From contig NC_079878.1 in NCBI RefSeq assembly GCF_029227915.1, positions 8,618,001-8,682,000 on the forward strand: a DNA stretch of 64,000 bases. Direction: 5' to 3'. This DNA comes from Hydractinia symbiolongicarpus. Its lineage: Eukaryota; Cnidaria; Hydrozoa; Anthoathecata; Hydractiniidae. Positions 11,521-21,059 of this stretch are shown here, one piece after another; position 1 is the stretch's first letter; the number at the start of each line of letters is the position of its first letter. The notes under the pieces were generated by a model that did no database searches, was not told where the DNA came from, and saw nothing but the letters and a program-made list of their open reading frames with translations. The position numbers were made by a program, and so were the translations under genes.

Positions 11521-12279
11521 ATCAAATTCAATCCGGGTGGGCATGCAAAGGATTGTAAAAAGTGCCGGCTCATTCTCTGGAATGGTGATAGAGCTGAATA
11601 CCATCCTGAACCATCCGAAATGGAACACGGCATGGCTAAATTTACAACTGCTGGCCTATGGTTGGTATATAATAGAAAACATTGTGTGGAAATCGAAGAA
11701 GTGATTTTTAGTCTTTTATTCATTCCAGCTTTTATTTTCGATAGTCTTTGTTTATGTTCTAATGTTTTTTGACAAGTAAATTGCTTCCAATAAATCACAC
11801 AGGTAGAAATTGTCGTATCTTTGTTCACATTTTTTATCTTTCTTTCATTCTATTTAGAAGTAGTGCTTTTTTACCTGAGTTTGATTTGTAGATATACCCG
11901 AGGTGACACGTTGCTTGCTGTAAAACAGGTCACGTTGAAATCCTCGAACTGATTAGTCTGCAGGTTATGTTAAGATTGCTACAAGTTTATTTCTTATGTT
12001 ATGTTATGTTATGCAAAAAACACATTACCTACTGTTTGTATTATATTTCTGTTATGTTATGGTATGAAAACACTTCAGCTAGTACATTTTTTCACAAAAA
12101 GAAAGCCAGTGCATGTAATGTTACAACGCTTGCTAATAAAAATTAAAAGTAATCATTCTACTAACGTGTGACACGCGTTTCATTGCAAATAACAAGACAG
12201 AGCATCCAGAACACCGATAACATAACAAAAGATGACGTCATAAAATTGCATATTGGTCAGCATGCGAAAAATCGAAAAT

Positions 12280-12421
12280 TACAAAGTGGGGCAAGACATT
12301 ATTACAAAGTGGGGCAAAAGTTATTACAAAGTGGGGCAGGTATTACAAAGTGGGGCAAGATAATTACAAAGTGGGGCAGATATTACAAAGTGGGGCAATT
12401 ATTACAAAGTGGGGCATAACA
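12280..12421 (-). repeat. Right terminal inverted repeat: 7-unit array
   Basis: Seven copies of ATTACAAAGTGGGGC (reverse complement of the left unit) end in CATAACA at 12421. All seven spacers match the left end, which carries three additional internal units. The near identity of the two ends, compared with the decayed coding region, is useful for dating the element. Confidence 0.85.
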
Positions 12422-12639
12422 ACCAATCTGCAAAAAACTTTATTTTGGTGCTAAATATGAAGAAAGAAGAATGAACATTTTAATTATTGTTTTAATAACT
12501 TTCAATCTATGTAAAAACACTATGGTGGTGTTGTGTTGTCTTATTGCTGGTTTGATTACACCCTTAATGATAAAGAATTTAATCTATTTATGTTGTCATT
12601 TATTCCCCTTTTTCGATCAATTCGATCAATACTTAACGT

Positions 12640-12870
12640 CTATCGCGTATGTCAGAGAGTTGGTTTTATGGCGTTTCAGTGCCTAAAGGGCGTAAAAATG
12701 CGTTGGCTGGACCCGTTGGAGGGCTCACAACGCCTCCCCCCCCAAAACCCCCGGTTGGTTATTATCGCAACCTTGCTGGTCAATGGTTCGACTAAGGTTA
12801 ATTTTTTTCTGGCTACGCCCCTGAGAAGGATTGGACACATTTACATAAGCGGTTTTCAACAAAACTTTTT
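12640..12870. repeat. GC-richer dispersed-repeat-like segment
   Basis: Bases 12640-12870 are much richer in G and C than their surroundings and include a C-run followed by AAAACCCCCGGTT and GGCTACGCCCCTGAG. No domain is visible. It lies between the Ginger-like right end and the BEL gag remnant. It is probably a fragment of a separate insertion, but I cannot assign a family. Confidence 0.35.
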
Positions 12871-12895
12871 TAGATAAGTTACTGGCTGCGACGCA

Positions 12896-14175
12896 TTATG
12901 TCGATCCGAGATTATCCTTATCATCGTTTTCTTTATTATCTTTAGATTGCTTTTTTGGCGCACAAATAGAAAAGTGATGTCGCCTTTGCCAGTTAAAACA
13001 TTTGAATTTTGACATACAATTTTTTGCCATGTGTTCAGATCGTAGGCAAATGAAACACAACCTTTTCTCCTTGACTATATTACGCCTTAGTTCCACATCA
13101 GTTATTATTCTACATTCAAACGACTGGTGGCGCTTCGCACAAAATACACATTTAAGATCAAAGTTTTTACCATGTTGATTAAACGAAGAGTTGGTAACTA
13201 GTGCCGCACTTGAAACAGGTGTACGACCTCTAAAACCTTCAGAATTATTTTCTACATTCGGCACAACATTTGTTTTCTCACGTGCTGATATTTCGGTTTA
13301 AAAAACATCTAAAACTTGACTAATATCCCAACATTCATTTTGATTAAATTTTCGACTGACCATTGAATTAAGTTCGGTAGGTGTTTTTGCCATTAACACT
13401 GGAATGAGCAAAGGTCCGTACATGTCCGAATTTATCCCTAATGCTTCCAAACTGCGCACCTGGCTCTCAACATTATTATAAACCATTCTTAATTTTTTAA
13501 CATCATTAATGTCGCTGATTACTTCCAAAGAAATAAGCTTTTGCATATGTGCAGAAATTTGTAGTTGTTTGTTACCGTATCTTTCTTTTAGTAAATTTAG
13601 CGCGACTTCGTAATTATTGTTTGTTAACTTTATACCCTTTAGTGTCGATGCGGCGTCCTTTTCCACCAAATTTTTGAAATAGGTTAATTTTTGTATGGGT
13701 GACAGAGAATCATCTTTGTCAATTGCGCATTCAAAAGAATCAATAAAAGTTTGCCAATTTGAGGGTTGGCCGTCAAATGTTTTAATTTCTATACGAGGTA
13801 ATTTTACGTTTGATGCTGAAGAATTTGAACTAAAACTTCTTTCTGATCACGCAGTTTTCACAGTTTTATCGATAAAAGAATCAAAATCTTTATGATTTCA
13901 GTTTTGAACATTATGCTAAATTCTGTGGATAGTTGTTCTTCAGCATCTAAATCTGAATCTTCCTTGTCTAATAAAAAGTTCATGACAGCTTCGTCCAAAG
14001 TCTTCAATTTTTCAAATTTTTCACTTAATGCATTCTTAAACAATAACATTTTAGAATAGCCCGCATTTTCAGTATCTTTGATTTTTTCGATTTCAGCGTT
14101 AGCTTTGTCAAACAAAACAGAAATGCCCCTCTTAACCGTACCTCTCGATCTTTCAGCTTTTCTTAACGTATCCAT
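12896..14175 (-). pseudogene. BEL/Pao gag (DUF1759-type) with zinc-knuckle region
   Basis: The minus-strand frame starts with MDTLRKAERSRGTVKR at 14175 and a coiled acidic region. It continues into a LPRIEIKTFDGQPSNWQTF segment, the hallmark of the BEL/Pao gag DUF1759 region, up to about 13300. The piece at 13264-12896 carries CVFCAKRHQSFEC and CFICLRSEHMAKNC, two zinc-knuckle-like CCHC clusters that bind the retroelement RNA in relatives. Frame breaks occur near 13880 and at 13300-13270. Gag lies directly downstream of the 5' LTR on the minus strand. Confidence 0.75.
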
Positions 14176-14330
14176 ATGTCCTTAAGCGCAAAAGACAAAA
14201 TGTAAACAAATAACGTCAAGTCAAAACAAACCTCAAAAACAACGTAAAAACATCAACCAATACCGTAGTTTACCAACTCAAAAATTCAAACAATAAAACA
14301 ATAAAACTTCTCTTACCACAAACAAACCAA

Positions 14331-14501
14331 TGTAGAGAAAGTGATCTCTCCGAGGGCTGCAATTTTTTGTCTCTTGCACAGAAAGAACGACTGATTGCGA
14401 TAAGAGTAAACGAACTGCCACAAGAAGGCCGAAGGCGTGAGAAACGTGAGGAGGACTGGGGACTAACAGAAGCGAATCTAAAAACTAAAGAAAACCTAAC
14501 A
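14331..14501 (-). repeat. 5' LTR of BEL element (shortened)
   Basis: It matches the left LTR from 14370 to 14501, with CCTAACA at the outer end. The inner end, TGTAGAGAAAG at 14331, has the expected TG start and resembles TGTCGGAGACG of the other copy, but about 150 bp between are absent. On the minus strand the LTR ends TCTCTACA and is followed by TTGGTTTG, a plausible primer-binding site. Confidence 0.6.
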
Positions 14502-14511
14502 TATTAGCAGA

Positions 14512-17500
14512 CTGATTGACGATAAAAAACCGCCGTCAAAGCTAAACAAGCAATTCTTTGCTTAACCAGTGGCCGTGTAATAAGGGAAAGCAAACTGTGT
14601 TTGTTGTTGTTATTTTTACGGAATTCGCATTGTACTTATTACCCACTGGATGTATGCATTTGGTGTGATTTCACGTAAAAATCAAAAATTCGCTGCCGAA
14701 TTCGCCATTAACAATTCGTTCCGTGAAAATCCCCTTTAAAGAAAAGTTGTATAACTGTATTTCGTGGACGTCATTTGCGTGGACGGTAACAACATTTTTA
14801 CACATGCTTATATGAAAATCTTACAACTTGTTAGTTAGACTATGTTGTTAGCAATGTAAAAACATTTTTGGACACGAGACGACCATATCTTTTTTTACTT
14901 TTCAAATCACGATATATATGTTCTTTTAACATTAATTATTATGGATTTTTTATATGATTAGGAGGGATAAAATGGTCGCTCTTTATTAGTATTGACAAAT
15001 CTAGACCAATGAAATAAAACATAGTAAAGAAATAAATTAGCATAATTATTTTGTCTGTTATGTAGGCATTTTTTGTCATGGTGTTATCAGCAATTTTAAA
15101 ATCTAAAGAAAATTCTGAAATAGACATGCCCCCTTTAGTACAGGAAGTGTGACAAAGTTGGGTTACAAAGTGCAACGGAATTACAAACAGTTGGTAGCTA
15201 TTTATTCCTTAAAGCTTATCCCCATACGTGAAAAACAAGTTAGGCTCATTTAAAAGATCTTTAAAATTCATCTAGGGATCTTTTCATTATTTTAAAAAAA
15301 CTTCATTGGTTCTCGAGGCAGTTGTCTTGAACGTTGGCGCTAATTATGCACAATTATTACGTCATTAACTAGTTCTACATGTCTTGTTAAATAGCTACAA
15401 CACCCACCCAGAGTTAGTTCACGACGCCGTGCATAATTAGTGGTAGTTTTAAGTCCACATTCTTAAGAACCAATCAAGAATTTTGAAAAAAATATAAAAA
15501 TTCCTGGGTAACTTTTCAACCTCTTTCGTATGAAATCAACTTGATATTTCCCGGAAGGTAAGCTCTAATTATCATCTACTACTCTTGTTTCATTTCCGTC
15601 TTTTTGAACATGTTTTGTAGGAATTCTAAATATATCATTGACTTATGTTTCTCTCGACATACTGCACCTGAATATACTGCAAATTACATATGGCATTCTA
15701 AAAACTGCAAGCTGTGTTAAGTTTTACAGACCTGTTGTTTTGATCAATTTCATCTGGTTGTAGCTTTTCGTATACCCGTTATATAACATATATCTGTTAC
15801 AAACTTTCCCTTTTTTGCTGTTTTAGCAAAACAAAATTTCTAACTGTTAAAAATATTTTTAAACACAACAATATTTTTGTCTTATCTTAGACATCTTTCC
15901 TCTTTTTCAAAATAAAACATAATATGATTGTATATGAAATCGCTATTTAAAACAAAGCTCGTGAGCTTGTATTAAAACGCAAATGTGTCCCACAAGAATG
16001 TAAATTTTTGCCACTCTGAGCACCGAAACGGGAGTAGTCGTGTGTTCGAATCTCATCTTGGTAATTATTTTTACTTTTTTTTTTTTTTTTTTGCTGTTAT
16101 ATAAGATAAGTGTTCAAAATCATTTTTTAACTAACCGGTAAAGTAAAAGCGTCTCCACCAAAGTTTACAAAATTGAATGTAGGCAGAATTAAGGTCTCCC
16201 AAATGCCTGGAAAGTAGTCTGCAAAAAGGAAACGACGACTTATCGACCATCAACTTTCTGCATTCCTCTTCCGGGCTTCACGTTCAAGGAATTTTCCGTT
16301 CAAGTAGATCTCACAAATCATTTTGAAGATTAACTGTATAGTGCGTAAGAAATATGATTGCCTATCCGAATAGCAAAATATGTCGTGTCTAACTGCGTAA
16401 CAGAAATCACAATTTGATAGACAGATTTTTGTAAACTTTATTCGCGAGCTTGTTTACGTATATCATACACCTTGTTTATAATTATGTGGTCAGTCTCACT
16501 AATTGCGAGAAACATCTGTGAGTGATTTATATTTAAGTGCTTAGCTTCGCTAATTATATAGGAATTTAATTTATTTTCTCGGTTCGGACATAAAAAGTTT
16601 CGTAGATGGTTGTTTTTAAATTTTGAGAAAGAGGTCAGGCTTAGATTTTGAGAGTGGGGGGTATGTAATATACCGAAAGAACTAAATTTAGTAGAACTAG
16701 GTTGCGACTTACAACCTGTTCCTATCTGTCACAAATATTGTTTCTCAATGGTCGCGAAATGTGGTTAAATATCTGTGTTATGTAAAGGGCACACAGATAA
16801 CTAAAGGTAGGGTAATAATAGCTGGTAGCAGGTTAGGCTACATCTGCGAAAAAACACAACAAAGTTTATAAAACAAAATACAAAAATAAAATTTCCTGAA
16901 ATCCGGCCAGCTACATCCATAGATCCACAGTTAATACATAGTATAGTATCTTCAAGCATTTCTTCGTTCCTTGTGCCATTATTTCTTTCTCCACCCTCCA
17001 TAGCCTTGTGTTGCAATTAAATAAGCTCGTCAACTCTATTTTAAACGCGTAATTAATCAATTTATATTTTAAACAGGACACATATTTATAGCAGTTTTTT
17101 AAAACTGAAATGTACATATCCTGTATAAATATTCTGATAAATAATAAAAAAAAAACTTCATTATGTCTCATGCAAAAAAAAGCTGATCAATGTGAAACAC
17201 AAATATAAATATGTAAAAATTAGTTAGTTTATTGGTGCACCCTGCTGAAGGTTGACACAAATGTAAAAGATAAACAGTTAACAACACTTCAAATATTGCA
17301 TATATAGTGCCTGTATGAAACATTTTTATCTGAAACATAAAAGAAATGGAAGAGATATATGTTTATTCGACAGTTGTTATTAATTGAGGGATTCTCCTCA
17401 ACTGCTTTATCACACATCTCTTGAGCTTTGACTCAATCTGAAATATTTTAAAACCAATTCATTTTCCCTTTATTATAAGATTGTTTTTATAAATTTTTTG

Positions 17501-17930
17501 AATTAGGGTATTTCCTTGATTCAATCACGATTACACGCACAATTTTGAGATATCTTGCTTCTGATTCTGCGTCATATACCAATCCCAATATCGATCTGCA
17601 TGCCAAGCTACACGAATTAGCTCTTTGGATAGGCTGCATTAGTATTCCACTTTATGCATCGATAAATTATAGTCTCTTTCCTCTTTAATTAAATACCTGA
17701 ATTTACTATTTTTGTTCTCCATCATCCTCTCCAACTCCTTCGCGCTTTGCTCATCGAATCTTTATTAGTATATATTTTAGAAAAATAATTTTTAGATGGA
17801 CAGAAATTGGGACAACTTGCGCATGATGACTTCGTCAGATTCTGTTGGATATCGTTGAATTTTTCGGATGACGTTGAATTCTGTTGGATGACGATTTTTG
17901 CGCATGCGCAGATGGGGTGTCGGAGGAGCT
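14512..17930. other. Gene-free interval with small repeats
   Basis: No coding exon can be supported. A partly palindromic stretch at 15308-15473 starts ATTGGTTCT and ends AGAACCAAT, with a second inverted pair (CTAATTATGCAC) inside, consistent with a MITE. At 16020-16095 a TGTTCGAATCTC motif resembling a pol III B box is followed by a long T tract, like the tail of a tRNA-derived SINE. Confidence 0.4.
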
Positions 17931-17935
17931 CTAGA

Positions 17936-18190
17936 GAAGCGGGGGTTTTTTAGCTTGAACCCCAAAACTATATGGATATCCAATGGATCTCCATAGAAGC
18001 GGGGGTTTCACGCTTAAACCCCAAGACTATGCAGATCACCATAGAACGGGGGGTTTTACGCTTAAACCCCTGGGATATAGGGGGTGTCAGTGGATCTCTA
18101 GAGAAGCGGGCGGGTTACGCCTGAAGCCCAAAATTTGCGGGGGTATTGGGGGATCTATCGAGAAGCTAGTGGTTTACTCCTGAAACCCTC
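17936..18190 (+). repeat. Hairpin-containing minisatellite, about 5 diverged units
   Basis: Units start at 17936, 17996, 18044, 18103 and 18162 (48-60 bp each) with GAAGCGGGGGTTT, then CGCTTAAACCCC, then GGATCTC(C/T)A(T/G)A. Each unit holds an inverted repeat GGGGTTT...AAACCCC with a short loop. The plus frame stays open across four units, but the product is repeat translation with no known domain. Confidence 0.75.
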
Positions 18191-19412
18191 AATTAATAAC
18201 AACTGTCCCAGAGCGAATAAACTTATATCTCTATGGATTGCAAGTATAAATTTAATGCAATAACATTCTTTCATAAAATTCTTATCTGGAAATTTCACAA
18301 CCCACAACCCGTAGATTAAAAACAATTAAAATCAGGTATTTCAGTCTACTACATACCATTCTGTCCCAAATAAGTTTATATAAAATGTTAAAATCTAGTG
18401 ATAAACAAAAATTTGTAAAATCCCATTATTTTGCCATACATATTGCATTATGCCTTCCACCAAATATGTTTGTTAATCCAAAATGTCAAAAAGAAAAATA
18501 AGCTTGCAAATATATGACCATACACACAAAAGTTTACACCAAATGTCAAAAAGAATGGTTTTGTTTAGTAATTATAAATCAACAAAAGTCAGTTCTTCTA
18601 TCATGCTGCTTATTGTTTTCCCCACATAACCCTTACACGAAAATGTCAAAATAAGTCATTTCTGTCATTCCTTTTCGGAAATTTTTGCAGGAAAAAACAT
18701 TTCTGAAATTAAATTTAAATATATAATTAGGGGTTAAACACAATAAGCAGGGGTTTAAGAAATGAATTTAGAAAAATATTGAGGAAATTAATTCGCGTCC
18801 GAATCTTTATTTGTGCGACACCATGTCATTTTTTTCGCGAAACATTTTCTGACAATAACGTATAGCACACGCAGTTCTTTCCCTTTGCACGAAGTATATA
18901 AGCATCAATTGCTTACATGGTGTAAAGTCTAATTCTACAAAAAGTAGTTCTTTTGAATATATTATTTTCTTTCATAATATATTTAACGTTAATATTTCGG
19001 CACTGTGCTTAAAACGTGCGTTTCTAATTTCTCTGGACTGGAAAAAGCGTTTGTCCCCTGCTACAGATTTTATTTAGACTATATTTGATTTATTTTAATG
19101 ATAAAGATTGCCCTTAAGGGAAAAATGTAAGTTTTCCAGTGACTACACTCCAAATTTAAAATTAAACACAGGTTATCAATAAAGTTGTATTGACACTCAA
19201 AGGTGCACACAGCTACATTAAAGCACCGGACACAGCATCTAAGAAATTGGTGCCAGTTTGTTTATATTTACAAACATCTGTCTGACTACTTTACATAGGT
19301 AGCTAGCTACACAAAAAGAAAGAATAAAGTTTGCTAAGGAATACATTTTACCAAAACAAAAGAACTGTAGCTGTAATCTTGGTTATAAATTAGTGAACAA
19401 GTATTAAAATTT

Positions 19413-19589
19413 CTAAACAATTTCTTCAGCAGGCACGAAACATGCATCATCAGAGGTTGTTTTATTGTTTATATTTTTTAGGCATGGATACTTCACGGAA
19501 CGAGACATTTTCCACATATTAGTTAATATGTCTTCTTTTGTCAAATCACGAACGCCGATGAGGGACAAAACACTTGGGGACGAGGTTGG
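19413..19589 (-). CDS. Candidate alternative 3' exon (possibly of the lamin gene)
   Basis: A minus-strand frame of 58 codons after a 3' splice site (AAAAAATCAG, exon start 19589) begins PTSSPSVLSLIGVRD and ends AEEIV with a TAG. Its composition is more protein-like than other frames nearby. It would join in phase to the lamin last exon if that used the weak donor AAAG|GTATAG at 21066/21065. No domain is recognised and no CaaX box results. It may equally be chance. Confidence 0.2.
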   Translation of the reverse strand, partial: PTSSPSVLSLIGVRDLTKEDILTNMWKMSRSVKYPCLKNINNKTTSDDACFVPAEEIV

Positions 19590-20116
19590 CTGATTTTTTA
19601 AAATGACCATTCAGCATCAAATGACTAAAGCGTCACATATTCAGATGTGTCGGCCACATGACCATCGTTTAGCACACACTAGCCAGTCGTACATTCTAAC
19701 ATGTGCACACTACGTAAGAATTCACACTCCGGCCATGCTTCGAAATTTGTAAAACAATCATGTCAAATTTACATCCTTTAACTCTGCTAATCAAACCAAA
19801 AGAATGTTAGTGCGCGCACCTGAATCCACATAAGTATTGACAACTTGTACGAAGTTACATTAAAAATGCGTGTATATCTTTGGCTCTTTGTCGGCCGATA
19901 TTTTTTTCATTTTATACCAAGTAAACATACGCTAATGAAACACTATGCTAGATCAAATACATATAATATTCGTACAATATAAACACCATAACCCATCAAA
20001 AAAGTTACTTAACCCTAAATATGCTGGTACTTTTTAGGCCTAAAAATTTGGGCATTGTTATTCAATTCTTATTATACCACCTGTTTGGGAAGTTTGCGTG
20101 CTAGTTATATTGACTC

Positions 20117-20154
20117 ACTCAAGTACACCAACCTCAAGGTTGGTGTACTTGAGT
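20117..20154. repeat. Perfect 18-bp inverted repeat with 2-nt spacer
   Basis: ACTCAAGTACACCAACCT is followed by CA and then its exact reverse complement. The loop is too short for a Dicer-type precursor, so it would form a cruciform or a fold-back in RNA. Confidence 0.9.
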
Positions 20155-20290
20155 TCTGTCAGATGAAGAATTTAGTTCTCTTTTTTAAGGGCTGCTATCT
20201 CAACATGTTACTGTTGAGCGATTACGACTTATGATCAATGGACAGCATCTCACCATTTTGCCCTCCGTGTGACGCCATGTTGTTGACTAC

Positions 20291-20394
20291 ACGGGTGTTG
20301 AAAACACGAGCGTTGAAGACACGGGCGTTGAAAACACGGGCGTTGAAGACATGGGCGTTGAAAACACGGGCGTTGAAAACATGATCGTTGACAC
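20291..20394. repeat. 15-bp minisatellite, 7 copies
   Basis: Seven tandem copies of a 15-mer with consensus ACGGGCGTTGAAAAC, with variants ACGAGCG and GAAGAC. The 15-bp period keeps a frame open on both strands, so the frames here are repeat artefacts. Confidence 0.85.
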
Positions 20395-21059
20395 ATTGCT
20401 CAATGTGCAAGTGTCAAATTTTACTGAAGTAAAAAAAACCGTCATGGTTCATCATTTAATAAAATTGAAAAAATTCTCCGCCCTCATTTTGCGAAAAATA
20501 TTCAAAATTATGCAAAATATTCACTTTTTGATAGACTACCTTTATTCTTGACTTAACAAACTTTATATAAGAAAAATATTTTTTGTGTTCAGCCTCAATT
20601 TTCGTTAAAGAAAAAGTCTGGTTGTGTGTAAAAGGTTTATCAGTAAAAGACCTTTAATTCATTAGTTTAATCTTTTTTTGTTTTCTTAATAAATAAAAAT
20701 TGCGTTCGCAGTTAAATGTATATATAATAATAACATCCTGGCCACCCAAGTATCGCAAAAATTTGCGAAAACAGTTTTTACGGTCGAATTCACAGAAGAC
20801 ATGCTAACACTTTGCTTTGCTTTGTGACTCCAATCGAGTTACTTCTAGTCTAAAAAAAACGAGATTATGGATTTAATCCAATAGATTTGGGTCTTAAAAG
20901 ATCTGTTTAGAAGAGTGGAAATAGTTTTTGTGACATGCGAAATCTTTAGGCCTAAGATTCTACACTTAAATTGTTAAGTTCTAATGCTTTGAAAAATGAA
21001 TAAACGAACATTCTACAAGTCAAAACCTTTTTACTCCAACAGAGTGATTGTACTGTCGA

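Larger units (their letters stand above)
7952..12421 (+). mobile_element. Ginger-like DDE DNA transposon with iterated subterminal repeats
   Basis: The element is bounded by terminal inverted repeats that both begin TGTTATGCCCCAC. They continue as arrays of the 15-mer GCCCCACTTTGTAAT separated by 2-8 bp spacers: 10 copies at the left end (one degenerate), 7 inverted copies at the right. The spacers are identical at both ends for the outer six units. Inside, on the plus strand, lie an H2C2-like region, an rve/DDE integrase, an OTU cysteine protease and an F-box-like segment. Ginger DDE transposons are known to pair a Gypsy-like integrase with accessory domains such as OTU. No perfect 4-bp target duplication is visible: ACCTC abuts the left end and ACCAA the right. 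Stops and frameshifts show that it is inactive. It lies inside the BEL element, so it inserted later. Confidence 0.75.
2728..14501 (-). mobile_element. Degenerate BEL/Pao LTR retrotransposon, split by later insertions
   Basis: Read on the minus strand this is 5' LTR (14501-14331), gag (14175 to about 12896), protease (about 6200-5700), reverse transcriptase (5670-4748), RNase H (4600-4028), integrase (4009-3153), purine-rich tract (3054-3044) and 3' LTR (3043-2728). The order and motifs are those of BEL/Pao. Both LTRs start TGT and end ACA on the plus strand. The same 8-mer TTAGCAGA flanks the left end (2720-2727) and nearly abuts the right end (14504-14511), which supports one integration. 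Pol is broken by frameshifts and stops, and the integrase core is deleted. The gag-pol junction is expanded to more than 6 kb, mostly by the Ginger-like element. The element cannot be autonomous. Confidence 0.8.

Noticed and set aside
7952-12421. CRISPR-like interpretation of the regularly spaced 15-mers
   Set aside because: Spacers are 2-8 bp and identical at both ends; the context is a eukaryotic transposon.
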